Assembly (NCBI GenBank): GCA_964442345.1
Contig: CAYTZD010000006.1
Location: 1 to 38,001 of the forward strand
DNA length: 38,001 nucleotides
Origin: Hippea sp964442345
GTDB taxonomy: Bacteria; Campylobacterota_A; Desulfurellia; Desulfurellales; Hippeaceae
Direction of reading: 5' to 3'
In this document: piece by piece, positions 1-7,241 of the stretch
Layout of the letters: every line of letters starts with the position of its first letter
How positions within the stretch are numbered: the stretch's first letter is position 1
Made by a program: the position numbers and the translations under genes
Notes under the pieces: generated by a model
Database searches by the model: none
What the model was told of the DNA's origin: nothing
Seen by the model: only the letters and a program-made list of their open reading frames with translations

Positions 1-27
1 GTCGTCGGTAAAATTATAGAAGAGTAA
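1..27 (+). CDS. 3' end of an unidentified gene (partial)
   Basis: The first 27 bases read in frame as VVGKIIEE followed by a TAA stop at 25-27. A hairpin follows at once (28-50). This is what the tail of a plus-strand gene entering from the left would look like, but eight codons are too few to identify a product or to exclude chance. Confidence 0.35.
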   Translation, partial: VVGKIIEE

Positions 28-50
28 AGGGAAGGTTTTTAGCCTTCCCT
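28..50. terminator. Hairpin between convergent genes, probable terminator
   Basis: A perfect 8-bp stem, AGGGAAGG (28-35) and CCTTCCCT (43-50), encloses a 7-base loop. It lies between a possible plus-strand gene end (27) and the end of the minus-strand diguanylate cyclase gene (77). The minus-strand side is followed by a moderately T-rich stretch. The plus side has no clear T-run, so termination is more convincing for the minus strand. Confidence 0.5.
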
Positions 51-76
51 GCTTAAAACAACGATATAAAATTCAA

Positions 77-1294
77 TTAAATATCTTTTTTAAAGAATTG
101 AACTTGATTTTTACCTTGTTCTTTGGCTTTATAGAGCGCTGCATCTGCATTTTTGATTAGAGTCTCTGGTGTAAATGGAGTTAGTTCTTCTGTGCTCGCT
201 ACGCCTAAGCTTAAGGTTACAACCCCAGCTGGTAAAGATTTTTCGTTTAATATATTCATTTTTTCAACATTTGATCGTATTCTTTCTGCAACATGCAAGG
301 CACCCTTAAGAGGTGTATTAGGTAAGAGAATTACAAACTCTTCACCACCATAGCGAGCACAAAAATCAGTAGGCCTTTTAAGAGATGTATTTATTGCTTG
401 AGCCACCTTTTGCAAGCATTTATCACCTTTTATATGGCCATAGGTATCATTATACATTTTAAAATTATCTATATCACACATAATAACTGATAAAGGTTCT
501 TTACTTCTACGGCTACGCTCAAATTCTTTCAATAAAGTTTCCATAAAACAACGACGATTTGGAATCCTTGTCAAAGGATCAATTAAGGCTCGCCTTTGTA
601 TTACTTTGTAGGCTCGAGTTAATTTCTTCCCTGCAATGATGATACCCAATATACCTATAAAGGCTATAATGATATGTCCTACCAACAATGGCAAAAATGG
701 AATCTTCATAGTAAACGGCACAGTAACACTAATACCACCCCTAATATCGCCTTCCTTATATCCCTGTTTAGCATGACATTTTAAACAAGACTTTTTGGTT
801 ATTAAAGGCGCCATATAAAAATAGTATGTTTTTCCTTCTTTTTGTATAAATACCCCTCCCTCTTTTACACCTTCTTCAAATTTTTTTAAAAATTCCTTTT
901 CTCTTGCAGAAGGCTTATTCTGCGGTCGAATAGGATTAAGGCTGGTAATATGAAATTGAACACCTTTATACTCTTTGGCAATCTCAGAAATCTGTCGGGT
1001 CATATATGCAGGGTTTATTTTCGTTAGAGTTAAATTATCATTTACTTTAATATCTCTCATAGGTATATCAAGATATGGATTTGGCGGTGTTTCTTTTGTA
1101 ATTGGAGCATATACACCACCATGACGCGCATTCCAAATGCGGGTCATTTGAATAAGTTCAAAAAAACTTCTTGCTGTCTGAAGAGCAATATTTCTTTGTT
1201 CGTTTCTCGCACTTATGTAATTCCATAAAAAAGATGCTGCAACAAGCAACAGCCACAAAAGAGTAATAAAAACAAGAAACTTCTTGATTTTCAT
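77..1294 (-). CDS. Membrane diguanylate cyclase with CxxCH-containing DUF3365 sensor domain
   Basis: Predicted to make cyclic di-GMP in the cytoplasm under control of an extracytoplasmic sensor. The 405-aa protein has an N-terminal membrane helix (about residues 5-27) and a DUF3365/Tll0287-like periplasmic region (about 30-195) containing CLKCH (C170, C173, H174), the form of a covalent c-type haem site. A second helix follows (about 200-222), then a GGDEF domain (about 235-400). The signature is GGEEF (316-320), an active variant, and RPTD (307-310) sits five residues upstream as expected of the inhibitory I-site, so product feedback is likely. The phase DPLTRIPNRR is typical of the GGDEF start. 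It is a single-gene unit; the flanking glycosyltransferase is divergent. The signal sensed (redox, gas or ligand) is inferred only from the haem-like motif. Confidence 0.9.
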   Translation of the reverse strand: MKIKKFLVFITLLWLLLVAASFLWNYISARNEQRNIALQTARSFFELIQMTRIWNARHGGVYAPITKETPPNPYLDIPMRDIKVNDNLTLTKINPAYMTRQISEIAKEYKGVQFHITSLNPIRPQNKPSAREKEFLKKFEEGVKEGGVFIQKEGKTYYFYMAPLITKKSCLKCHAKQGYKEGDIRGGISVTVPFTMKIPFLPLLVGHIIIAFIGILGIIIAGKKLTRAYKVIQRRALIDPLTRIPNRRCFMETLLKEFERSRRSKEPLSVIMCDIDNFKMYNDTYGHIKGDKCLQKVAQAINTSLKRPTDFCARYGGEEFVILLPNTPLKGALHVAERIRSNVEKMNILNEKSLPAGVVTLSLGVASTEELTPFTPETLIKNADAALYKAKEQGKNQVQFFKKDI

Positions 1295-1316
1295 TTTAAC
1301 ACCATTCTACTATCTA

Positions 1317-1345
1317 AGATTCTCAAAAAATTTAGGCAATGTCAA
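1317..1345 (-). promoter_or_regulatory. Possible sigma-70 promoter of the diguanylate cyclase gene
   Basis: On the minus strand TTGACA (1345-1340) is followed after 17 bases by GAATCT (1322-1317). The -35 box is perfect but the -10 is poor, so this is a weak call. It is placed correctly, about 20-25 bases upstream of the start codon at 1294. Confidence 0.35.
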
Positions 1346-1414
1346 CTTTTTGCATCAACACCAGTAGGAATTGTGCACTTGAAAATCTAAAGGCTTTTTA
1401 ATAACATCTCTCTT

Positions 1415-2560
1415 ATGAAAATAGTCGTTTTTTACAAATCTTATCAGAAATACGGTGGTCAGGAAAAGGTTGTATATGAACTTACCCACTATCTTGCAAA
1501 AAAAGGACATAATGTTGTTGTCTATTCATATAAGATCAAAGATTTACCAGAAACTGATAGGATAACAGTTAAAAAGGTTCACTTATTCGTGCCGCATGGT
1601 GCCATAAGAACACTTCTGTTTGCCTTCTTTTCATACATAAAGGCAAAGCAGCTAAAGAAAAAAGATAAAAATATCTGTATATTTGGCTTCGGAAAGACAT
1701 TTTATCAGGATATTTACAGATCAGGCGGCGGTGTTCATAAATACTATTTTAAACGGGCGACCCTAAAATACACTTCAACCATTGGCAGATTTTTTTACAA
1801 AGTCAGAAAGTATCTTTCGCTTTATCACTGGATAAATATATTTATAGAGTATTTAACATTCAAAGTAAACAAGCCAAAACTTATAATTGCACCATCTGAG
1901 TTTGTTAAAAAACAGATTGTTGACTGTTTTGGTTTTGATAAAGACAGAATTGTTATCTTAAGAAACGGTGTCGATTTAAATCGCTTCAAACCTTCCGATA
2001 AAAACATAGCAAAAAGAGAATTTGGCGTTGAAGATAGCTTTGTTTTCTGTTTTGTTTCTACAAATCATAGGTTAAAGGGCCTTCAATATCTACTTCCTGC
2101 AGTTAAAATGCTCAAAGCTGATGGTTTTGATTTTAAGCTTCTTATAGCTGGCAGTGGTTCTGATAAGTTCTTTTTTAAAATGGTTAAAAGGTTAAAAATA
2201 GAAGATACAGTTGTGTGGCTTGGCAAGGTTAAAGATATAGAAAGGGTATATAATGCTTCTGATGTGCTTATCTACCCTACCCTTTTTGATGTTAGTTCCA
2301 ATGTTGTACTGGAAGCTATGGCATGTGGCGTTGTGCCTATATCAAGTATATACAACGGAACAAGTGAGATTATTGTTGAAGGTGAGAATGGCTTTCTTAT
2401 TTATGATCCGACAGATTCAGACGAGATAAAAACCAAAATGAGAATTGCTATGGAATCTGATTTAAAAAGGCTTTCAGAAAAAGCGCGCCTAAGTCTATTA
2501 AAATTCCCTTCTTCTTCTGTTTTCTCAAGGATAGAAAACATTTTAAAAGAAAAATGTTAA
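1415..2560 (+). CDS. GT4-family glycosyltransferase (WaaG/RfaG-like)
   Basis: A 381-aa group 1 glycosyltransferase of GT-B fold that probably adds a sugar from a nucleotide-sugar donor to a lipopolysaccharide core, other glycolipid or exopolysaccharide at the cytoplasmic membrane face. The N-terminal domain starts with the usual MKIVVFYKSY strand and a glycine-rich acceptor loop (YGGQE). The C-terminal domain has RLKGLQYLLPA and the donor motif DVSSNVVLEAMACG. The canonical EX7E is DX7E here, a variant also seen in active relatives. The overall resemblance is to WaaG. No Shine-Dalgarno is visible before the ATG at 1415. It stands alone between a divergent diguanylate cyclase and a convergent yebC, so context does not give the acceptor. 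Confidence 0.85.
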   Translation: MKIVVFYKSYQKYGGQEKVVYELTHYLAKKGHNVVVYSYKIKDLPETDRITVKKVHLFVPHGAIRTLLFAFFSYIKAKQLKKKDKNICIFGFGKTFYQDIYRSGGGVHKYYFKRATLKYTSTIGRFFYKVRKYLSLYHWINIFIEYLTFKVNKPKLIIAPSEFVKKQIVDCFGFDKDRIVILRNGVDLNRFKPSDKNIAKREFGVEDSFVFCFVSTNHRLKGLQYLLPAVKMLKADGFDFKLLIAGSGSDKFFFKMVKRLKIEDTVVWLGKVKDIERVYNASDVLIYPTLFDVSSNVVLEAMACGVVPISSIYNGTSEIIVEGENGFLIYDPTDSDEIKTKMRIAMESDLKRLSEKARLSLLKFPSSSVFSRIENILKEKC

Positions 2561-2564
2561 AAAG

Positions 2565-2587
2565 AAAGGGGAATCAAACCCCTTTTT
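2565..2587. terminator. Bidirectional rho-independent terminator
   Basis: The stem AAAGGGG (2565-2571) pairs with CCCCTTT (2579-2585) around a 7-base loop. A T-run follows on the plus strand, and on the minus strand the hairpin is followed by CTTTTT. It sits between the convergent glycosyltransferase (ends 2560) and yebC (ends 2592) and can serve both. Confidence 0.85.
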
Positions 2588-2591
2588 ATTT

Positions 2592-3347
2592 CTACTGCTC
2601 AAACTTCTCCATTATCTCATCTGGAATATCAAAGTTTGCATAAACATGAGAGACATCGTCGTCATCTTCTAATGCACTCATAAGCTTTAACATACTCATT
2701 GCTTTTTCACCTTCAAGCTTAACCGTCGTCTGCGGAATGCGTGTAAGCTCGGCTGTTTGTGGTTTAAAGCCTTTCTCTTCCAATGCATCCTTCACAGCCA
2801 TGAATTCTTTTACTTCCGTTATAACTTCGTAAACACCGTCTTCTTCGTTTTCTCTAACATCTGTTGCGCCAGCTTCCAATGCCGCTTCGAATAGCGCTTC
2901 TTCGTCTGTTGAGTTTTTATCAAATGTCATATATCCAACATAATCAAACATCCATGACACGCATCCAGTCTCACCTAAGCTTCCACCAAATTTATTCAAA
3001 AGATGCCTTATACTTGCCGTTGTTCTCTGTCTATTATCCGTTGTTGCTTCAATTATCATCGCAACACCGCCAGGACCGTATCCTTCATAAACCACATCTT
3101 CATAGCTTACACCGGGTAACTCACCTGTTCCCTTTTTGATGGCTTTTTCTATATTCTGTTTTGGCATATTTGCTTCTTTTGCTTTCTCTATAGCCATTCT
3201 AAGTCTCGGGTTGCTTTCTGGATTACCGCCACCCAATCTTGCTGCAATCGTTATCTCTTTTATTAGTTTTGTAAATATTGCTCCTCTTTTTGCGTCTTCT
3301 TTGGCTTTTTTATGTTTTATCGTACTCCATTTATTATGTCCTGACAT
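2592..3347 (-). CDS. yebC: YebC/PmpR-family regulatory protein
   Basis: A full-length (251-aa) member of the YebC/TACO1 family. These cytoplasmic proteins have been described as transcriptional regulators, and some as translation factors that relieve ribosome stalling at proline-rich sequences. The N terminus SGHNKWSTIKHKK is the family signature. The three-domain layout fits: an N-terminal helical domain to about residue 75, then two alpha/beta domains including the VYEGYGPGG motif and an acidic region (EDDDDVSH) near the C terminus. A strong GGGGG-type Shine-Dalgarno precedes the ATG. It is the last gene of an operon with dcd and the 103-aa gene, 15 bases after dcd. In many bacteria yebC precedes ruvC; no ruvABC is present here. 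Confidence 0.95.
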   Translation of the reverse strand: MSGHNKWSTIKHKKAKEDAKRGAIFTKLIKEITIAARLGGGNPESNPRLRMAIEKAKEANMPKQNIEKAIKKGTGELPGVSYEDVVYEGYGPGGVAMIIEATTDNRQRTTASIRHLLNKFGGSLGETGCVSWMFDYVGYMTFDKNSTDEEALFEAALEAGATDVRENEEDGVYEVITEVKEFMAVKDALEEKGFKPQTAELTRIPQTTVKLEGEKAMSMLKLMSALEDDDDVSHVYANFDIPDEIMEKFEQ

Positions 3348-3362
3348 CTTTTCCCCCTTTTA

Positions 3363-3914
3363 TTATAATTTTGGTGGCGTTAGCCCCATCTGTTTCTGAT
3401 ATTTGCCTTTTTTATCTGCATAGCTGACAAGACACTCTTCATCTGCTTCAAAAAACAGCACCTGAGCTATACCCTCAAATGCATACACCTTTGCCGGGAT
3501 TGGTGTTGAGTTTGATATCTCTATGGTTACATAACCTTCCCATTCCGGTTCAAACGGTGTTACATTGACAATGAGCCCACATCTTGCATAGGTTGACTTG
3601 CCAACACATATCGTAAGTATATTTCGTGGTATCCTAAAATACTCAACACTTCTTGCAAGAACAAAGCTGTTTGGCGGTATGATACACACATCACCCTTAA
3701 AATCGACATAGTTTTTCTCTGTAAAATCCTTAGGGTCAACAATAGTGTTGTTTACATTGGTAAAAATTTTAAACTCATCGGCTATACGCATATCGTAACC
3801 GTAAGAACTAACGCCGTATGAGATAACGCCTTCTCTGACCTGTCTGTCTGCAAAGGGCTCTATCATACCCTTCTTTGCCATCTCTATAATCCAGCGATCG
3901 TTCTTTATGCTCAT
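3363..3914 (-). CDS. dcd: dCTP deaminase
   Basis: Deaminates dCTP to dUTP, supplying the precursor of dTMP. At 183 aa it is close to the usual size. Family motifs are clear: SYGYDMRIADEF near residue 40, GKSTYARCG around 105, and the active-site segment TPFEPEWEGYVTIEISN, followed by GIAQVLFFE and the C-terminal GKYQKQMGLTPP that closes over the nucleotide. It could be the monofunctional enzyme or a bifunctional DCD-DUT; the sequence alone does not settle this, although the overall match is to the proteobacterial monofunctional type. The ATG overlaps the stop of the upstream 103-aa gene (ATGA), implying translational coupling. Confidence 0.95.
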   Translation of the reverse strand: MSIKNDRWIIEMAKKGMIEPFADRQVREGVISYGVSSYGYDMRIADEFKIFTNVNNTIVDPKDFTEKNYVDFKGDVCIIPPNSFVLARSVEYFRIPRNILTICVGKSTYARCGLIVNVTPFEPEWEGYVTIEISNSTPIPAKVYAFEGIAQVLFFEADEECLVSYADKKGKYQKQMGLTPPKL

Positions 3915-4222
3915 ACCACAGAACCTTCCTTTCTTACTATCTTACCGGCAAAGTGCAATAGAAATAACTTTTTTTGCTCATCCACATATCTTGGATCTTC
4001 TATCTTTTTATCATACAGAGCCTCATCGGAAAAATCTATACCGTGTTCGTCAAGTATCTTCTCTATAAGGACAACATATTCTGCAATACTCTCAAGTTCT
4101 TCTATTATAGCATGATGCGGAGCTTTATTAAGAACGGTATTTAAGAACTGTTTTACATCTTCATAGCTTGTTTCACTTGTTTCGCCATAGATTCCGAAAG
4201 GGTCAACTACATTCTCTGACAT
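3911..4222 (-). CDS. Hypothetical acidic 103-aa protein upstream of dcd
   Basis: I do not recognise this protein. It is 103 aa, acidic, without membrane segments, signal peptide or cysteines, and is predicted mostly helical (residues about 18-60), with a C-terminal helix rich in Leu and Phe. Expression is well supported: GGAGG precedes the ATG, the stop overlaps the dcd start by four bases (ATGA), and promoter-like elements lie upstream (4257-4285). The operon context suggests a cytoplasmic partner of nucleotide metabolism or a small regulatory subunit, but this is inference only. Confidence 0.75.
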   Translation of the reverse strand: MSENVVDPFGIYGETSETSYEDVKQFLNTVLNKAPHHAIIEELESIAEYVVLIEKILDEHGIDFSDEALYDKKIEDPRYVDEQKKLFLLHFAGKIVRKEGSVV

Positions 4223-4250
4223 TTTTTGCCTCCATAAATTTGTTTCGCAC

Positions 4251-4286
4251 CTTGAAAATATTACTTATTTGGTGTCTATTTTCAAG
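4251..4286. promoter_or_regulatory. Palindromic overlapping divergent promoters / candidate operator
   Basis: A perfect 10-bp inverted repeat, CTTGAAAATA (4251-4260) and TATTTTCAAG (4277-4286), is separated by 16 bases. Each arm contains a TTGAAA -35-like box. On the plus strand TTGAAA (4252-4257), 17 bases, then TCTATT (4275-4280). On the minus strand TTGAAA (4285-4280), 17 bases, then AATATT (4262-4257). The two promoters would occupy the same DNA and serve the 211-aa gene and the 103-aa/dcd/yebC operon respectively. It could equally be the binding site of a dimeric repressor. Confidence 0.5.
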
Positions 4287-4353
4287 ATTTTCTCTTGACT
4301 TTATCATATTTAGAGTGCAGATTATCAAAGGAAGAAAGAACAAGGAGGGAAAA

Positions 4354-4989
4354 ATGGCTATAAACAGCATAAACGACATAAATGCCTATGTAGTGAATGA
4401 GCTATTTAAAGGCAAAACAGATAAAAATGATTCTGCTTCCATAGTAGGCAATTTTCAAACACTGTCTGAAAAATACGCAGAGATATCTGCTTTTGGCAAA
4501 AAACTGAACGAGATTTACACGACTTTATCTGAATCAGATGCAAACAGCAACGCATTAGAAGGTGCCCGAGATGTTATTCTTTCTTTTGTAAACAGCGGAT
4601 CGGTAAATCTTGACTGGATGGAGACAGTAAACAGACTTGACACACTAAGAAATAACAGCGAACTATTTGAAAAGTTCTTCTCAACGGCAAACCTTGTAAA
4701 AGAAAAAACAAATAACCTATCTGGATGGCTTAATGTTTTCAACGGCGTTTCGCAATACGGTTTCGAAGGTGATTTTATCAATCAGACAGGTTCCATCTTA
4801 AACAATGAAGATAGCAGTCTTGTTTCTGATACCTTCGAAAAGTTCTTAGATAAGCTTAATAAACTTATTACATCTTCTCCAAATGAAGGAATAACCCGCC
4901 AAAGCTTGTCAACCTTTTTTGGCGGGCTTGCTTCGGTTTCCCTGCTAAAGCAGAAGAATGAGTTTATAACAAATTTCAAGGCGGGGTGA
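4354..4989 (+). CDS. Hypothetical 211-aa protein adjacent to flagellar genes
   Basis: I do not recognise this protein. The start at 4354 is chosen because AAGGAGG (4342-4348) lies just upstream; a longer frame from 4168 would run through the neighbouring gene and promoter region. The 211 residues contain no Cys, no signal peptide and no membrane segment, are rich in Asn, Ser, Leu and Phe, and look largely alpha-helical. That composition resembles cytoplasmic or export-apparatus substrates of flagella rather than enzymes. Its stop (4987-4989) is one base from the fliS stop on the other strand, so the genes are tail to tail with no room for a terminator. A flagellar role is inferred from position only. 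Confidence 0.75.
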   Translation: MAINSINDINAYVVNELFKGKTDKNDSASIVGNFQTLSEKYAEISAFGKKLNEIYTTLSESDANSNALEGARDVILSFVNSGSVNLDWMETVNRLDTLRNNSELFEKFFSTANLVKEKTNNLSGWLNVFNGVSQYGFEGDFINQTGSILNNEDSSLVSDTFEKFLDKLNKLITSSPNEGITRQSLSTFFGGLASVSLLKQKNEFITNFKAG

Positions 4990-4990
4990 T

Positions 4991-5383
4991 TCATTCACTA
5001 CCTTGACCAATGCCCATAACCTGAGTTGTCCATATCTCGTGCATTTTTGCAAGGTATCTTACGACAACAGAGAAATCTTCTTCATCAAAATCATCAACGG
5101 CTTTTATAGCCTTCTCAAGCAGAAAGTTATAAAGGCCTGTCAAGAAAGCAACGGTCTCTTTATCCTGTGTTGTATCAAGTGAATCCCTTAATGCAAGCAG
5201 AATTCCTATAACCCTGTTCAGGTTATCAACAAATTCTTCTTCCTTCTTTGACTTTGCAGCTTCAACGACATTTTTCGCAAAGCCCAGCGCACCTTCATAA
5301 AGCATTGCGACAATTTGAAGTTTATCCACAGTTGTATTTATCATCATATTCTTGTAAGTGTTATAAGCTTCATTTGCTGTCAT
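4991..5383 (-). CDS. fliS: Flagellar secretion chaperone FliS
   Basis: Cytoplasmic export chaperone that binds the C terminus of flagellin, prevents its premature polymerisation and delivers it to the FlhA export gate. At 130 aa it has the usual length. The N-terminal AYNTYKNMMINTTVDKLQ and the helical segment IVAMLYEGALGFAKN are typical of FliS, as is the C-terminal LAKMHEIWTTQ helix. AAGGAGG precedes the ATG, which overlaps the flaG stop by four bases. It is the last gene of the flagellar block. The order fliD-flaG-fliS is common, but no flagellin gene is present in this window. Confidence 0.95.
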   Translation of the reverse strand: MTANEAYNTYKNMMINTTVDKLQIVAMLYEGALGFAKNVVEAAKSKKEEEFVDNLNRVIGILLALRDSLDTTQDKETVAFLTGLYNFLLEKAIKAVDDFDEEDFSVVVRYLAKMHEIWTTQVMGIGQGSE

Positions 5384-5778
5384 TTTTCTACCTCCTTACT
5401 ATCAAATATAATTCCTACAATTTCCGATAATTTCTTCTGCAGATTTACAACTTCCTGTGGCGGTATCTCCCTTATAATTTTGCCTGTCTTCTCATCTATA
5501 ACCTTAACCACCAAAGATTTGAGTGTATCGTTATACACAAATTTCACATCCTTATTCAGGCGGTTTACATTCTCGTTTATCTTGTCGATTATGTTCTTAA
5601 GCTCCTTTGGTGATGGCAATTTTTGAGTCTTTCTCGTTGTTTGATTCTGTTGAATCTTTGTGTTTATCTGATCTATCTTCGATTGCTGACTTGTCTTTTG
5701 AGCTACATCTTGCTGCCTGCTTATAGTGTTGTTTAAGTTTGCTGTCTGGTCTGGAATTTTATTAATTCCTGCCGACAT
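5380..5778 (-). CDS. flaG: FlaG family protein
   Basis: Small flagellar protein associated with filament length control in several bacteria. The N-terminal 60 residues are low-complexity and rich in Gln, Asn and Thr, probably disordered. The conserved FlaG domain covers about residues 60-128, with KFVYNDTLKSLVVKVIDEK followed by the invariant-looking GKIIREIPPQEVV. Length (132 aa) is normal. It follows fliD by 17 bases and overlaps fliS by four, the classic fliD-flaG-fliS module. Confidence 0.9.
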   Translation of the reverse strand: MSAGINKIPDQTANLNNTISRQQDVAQKTSQQSKIDQINTKIQQNQTTRKTQKLPSPKELKNIIDKINENVNRLNKDVKFVYNDTLKSLVVKVIDEKTGKIIREIPPQEVVNLQKKLSEIVGIIFDSKEVEK

Positions 5779-5795
5779 TTTGTGCCTCCTTGCTT

Positions 5796-7169
5796 TTACT
5801 TTTTCTTTTCCATACTATCAAAGATGTTTTCCATATAGCTGCTTTGACTTTTTAACATCCCTATATACTCATCCATTTGAGAAAGAGTTAAAGTTAACAT
5901 CGTCCTTTCCTGATCAAGCTGTTTCTGCATAGTCTCAATCTGAGAATCAAGACTATCTATTCTGCCAGATATATACTGCTTCTGAAGCTCTATTGAACCG
6001 TTCGTGCTTGTCATATTCTCTATTGTATCATGTAAAACACTCAGCAGTCCATCGTCGGCACCACTTGAAGTCTCTACCATCATGCTTTTTACGCCTTTAA
6101 AGTCATTTCTCAAAGCATTTAAAAATTTAGATGAGTCAAACTCCATCGTTCCGTCTTTCTTTAAATTTATACCTATATCAACAAGTGATCTATATTGAGA
6201 ATTACTACTACCATAAGAACCTATCAGTGTATTGCTAAGTTTATTTTCTATGCTCTCTATCGTGCTATTACAGAAGAAGGCATCAGCTATATTTGTCTTA
6301 TCGTCATAGTTTGAATTATCCGAGATAAATTTCATCACATCATTGTAATCCTTTACCAGGTTCTCCATATCTGTCATAAGTGTAGAATAATCCGTATCTA
6401 TATAGACTGAGAATGAACCGGTCTTTTTAAGTGTTATATTTAAACCGGGTATATAATCATTAAGCGTATTTGAATGAGAAGTTACGGATATTCCATCTAT
6501 CGTTAAATCGGCATCTGATGAATTAACAGCCGGTGATGTTCCGCCGTTACCATCGCCAAAGGTTAAATTTGTATCGTTTTGAACTATTGTCAGGTCGTTG
6601 GTCGTCCCTTCTGGTGTTTTAAGGACGACCTTATACCCTTCTCCATTGAATATAACACTTGCCTGCAGGCCAGAACCATTCTTGTTTATAGCTTTTATAA
6701 ATTCATTTACTGTTGTCGGCGTGGAACTTAAAACATTATTGTCTAAGTCTATTGAATATTCTTTATCCCCTATCTTATAAACAAACTTTCCGCCCGTGCT
6801 TGTTATAGAATTATCAAGAGAACTTACCTTCTCATTTGAGACCCATGTTTGCCCTTTGGCTAAACTGTTAACGGTGATATTGTGAATCCCACTTGTTGGA
6901 TTGCCTGCTATGCTAACTTCTGCCATATCTTCGTCGCTAACCGTTGCACTTTGAAGCGTAAAATCGCTTATCATCTTGTTTGCATCGGTCATCAGCGTCA
7001 TCAGTTTGCTCTCTAAGGTATCAAAATTCTTCTCGTATGTCTGATATTGAACCTTTTGGGCTTGTGCCATAAGGAGTGGTTTACTGTCTGCTTTAACTAA
7101 TTTATCTATAAGACCTTGAAGGTCCATTCCGCTACCTAAACCTAAAACGGTAAAAGAGCCAAGCTCCAT
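5796..7169 (-). CDS. fliD: Flagellar filament capping protein FliD (hook-associated protein 2)
   Basis: Forms the pentameric or hexameric cap at the filament tip and promotes flagellin insertion. It is exported by the flagellar type III system, so it has no Sec signal. The 457-aa protein has the FliD N domain (LGLGSGMDLQGLIDKLVKAD, residues about 9-28, then a coiled-coil), a variable Ser/Thr/Asn-rich middle, and a FliD C domain ending in a long coiled-coil (about 395-455) with LDSQIETMQKQLDQERTML. GGAGG precedes the ATG. A 57-base gap separates it from flhB, the second-largest gap in the block, so it may have its own promoter. Confidence 0.95.
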   Translation of the reverse strand: MELGSFTVLGLGSGMDLQGLIDKLVKADSKPLLMAQAQKVQYQTYEKNFDTLESKLMTLMTDANKMISDFTLQSATVSDEDMAEVSIAGNPTSGIHNITVNSLAKGQTWVSNEKVSSLDNSITSTGGKFVYKIGDKEYSIDLDNNVLSSTPTTVNEFIKAINKNGSGLQASVIFNGEGYKVVLKTPEGTTNDLTIVQNDTNLTFGDGNGGTSPAVNSSDADLTIDGISVTSHSNTLNDYIPGLNITLKKTGSFSVYIDTDYSTLMTDMENLVKDYNDVMKFISDNSNYDDKTNIADAFFCNSTIESIENKLSNTLIGSYGSSNSQYRSLVDIGINLKKDGTMEFDSSKFLNALRNDFKGVKSMMVETSSGADDGLLSVLHDTIENMTSTNGSIELQKQYISGRIDSLDSQIETMQKQLDQERTMLTLTLSQMDEYIGMLKSQSSYMENIFDSMEKKK

Positions 7170-7209
7170 GCTTAACCTCCACTTTTTTCTATATTTATTA
7201 TCGGATTAA

Positions 7210-7241
7210 AAAAGGGAAACTTTAGTTTAAGAAGCCCTTTT
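7210..7241 (-). terminator. Weak terminator-like hairpin at the end of flhB
   Basis: Read on the minus strand, AAAAGGG (7241-7235) can pair with CCCTTTT (7216-7210), enclosing a small AAACT/AGTTT hairpin and followed by further Ts. It overlaps the last codons of flhB and precedes fliD. The stem is interrupted, so it would at most attenuate transcription between the export genes and the fliD-flaG-fliS module. Confidence 0.35.

Noticed and set aside
2864..3399. Plus-strand open frames opposite yebC and many similar ones opposite other genes
   Set aside because: They lie antisense to clear conserved genes, lack ribosome sites and have compositions expected of shadow frames.
4295..4323. TTGACT at 4295-4300 as the main promoter of the 211-aa gene
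   Set aside because: No convincing -10 box lies 16-18 bases downstream (CAGATT at best); the overlapping palindromic promoter fits better.
4168..4353. N-terminal extension of the 211-aa gene
   Set aside because: It would run through the start of the 103-aa gene and through the promoter region; the strong AAGGAGG site supports the start at 4354.
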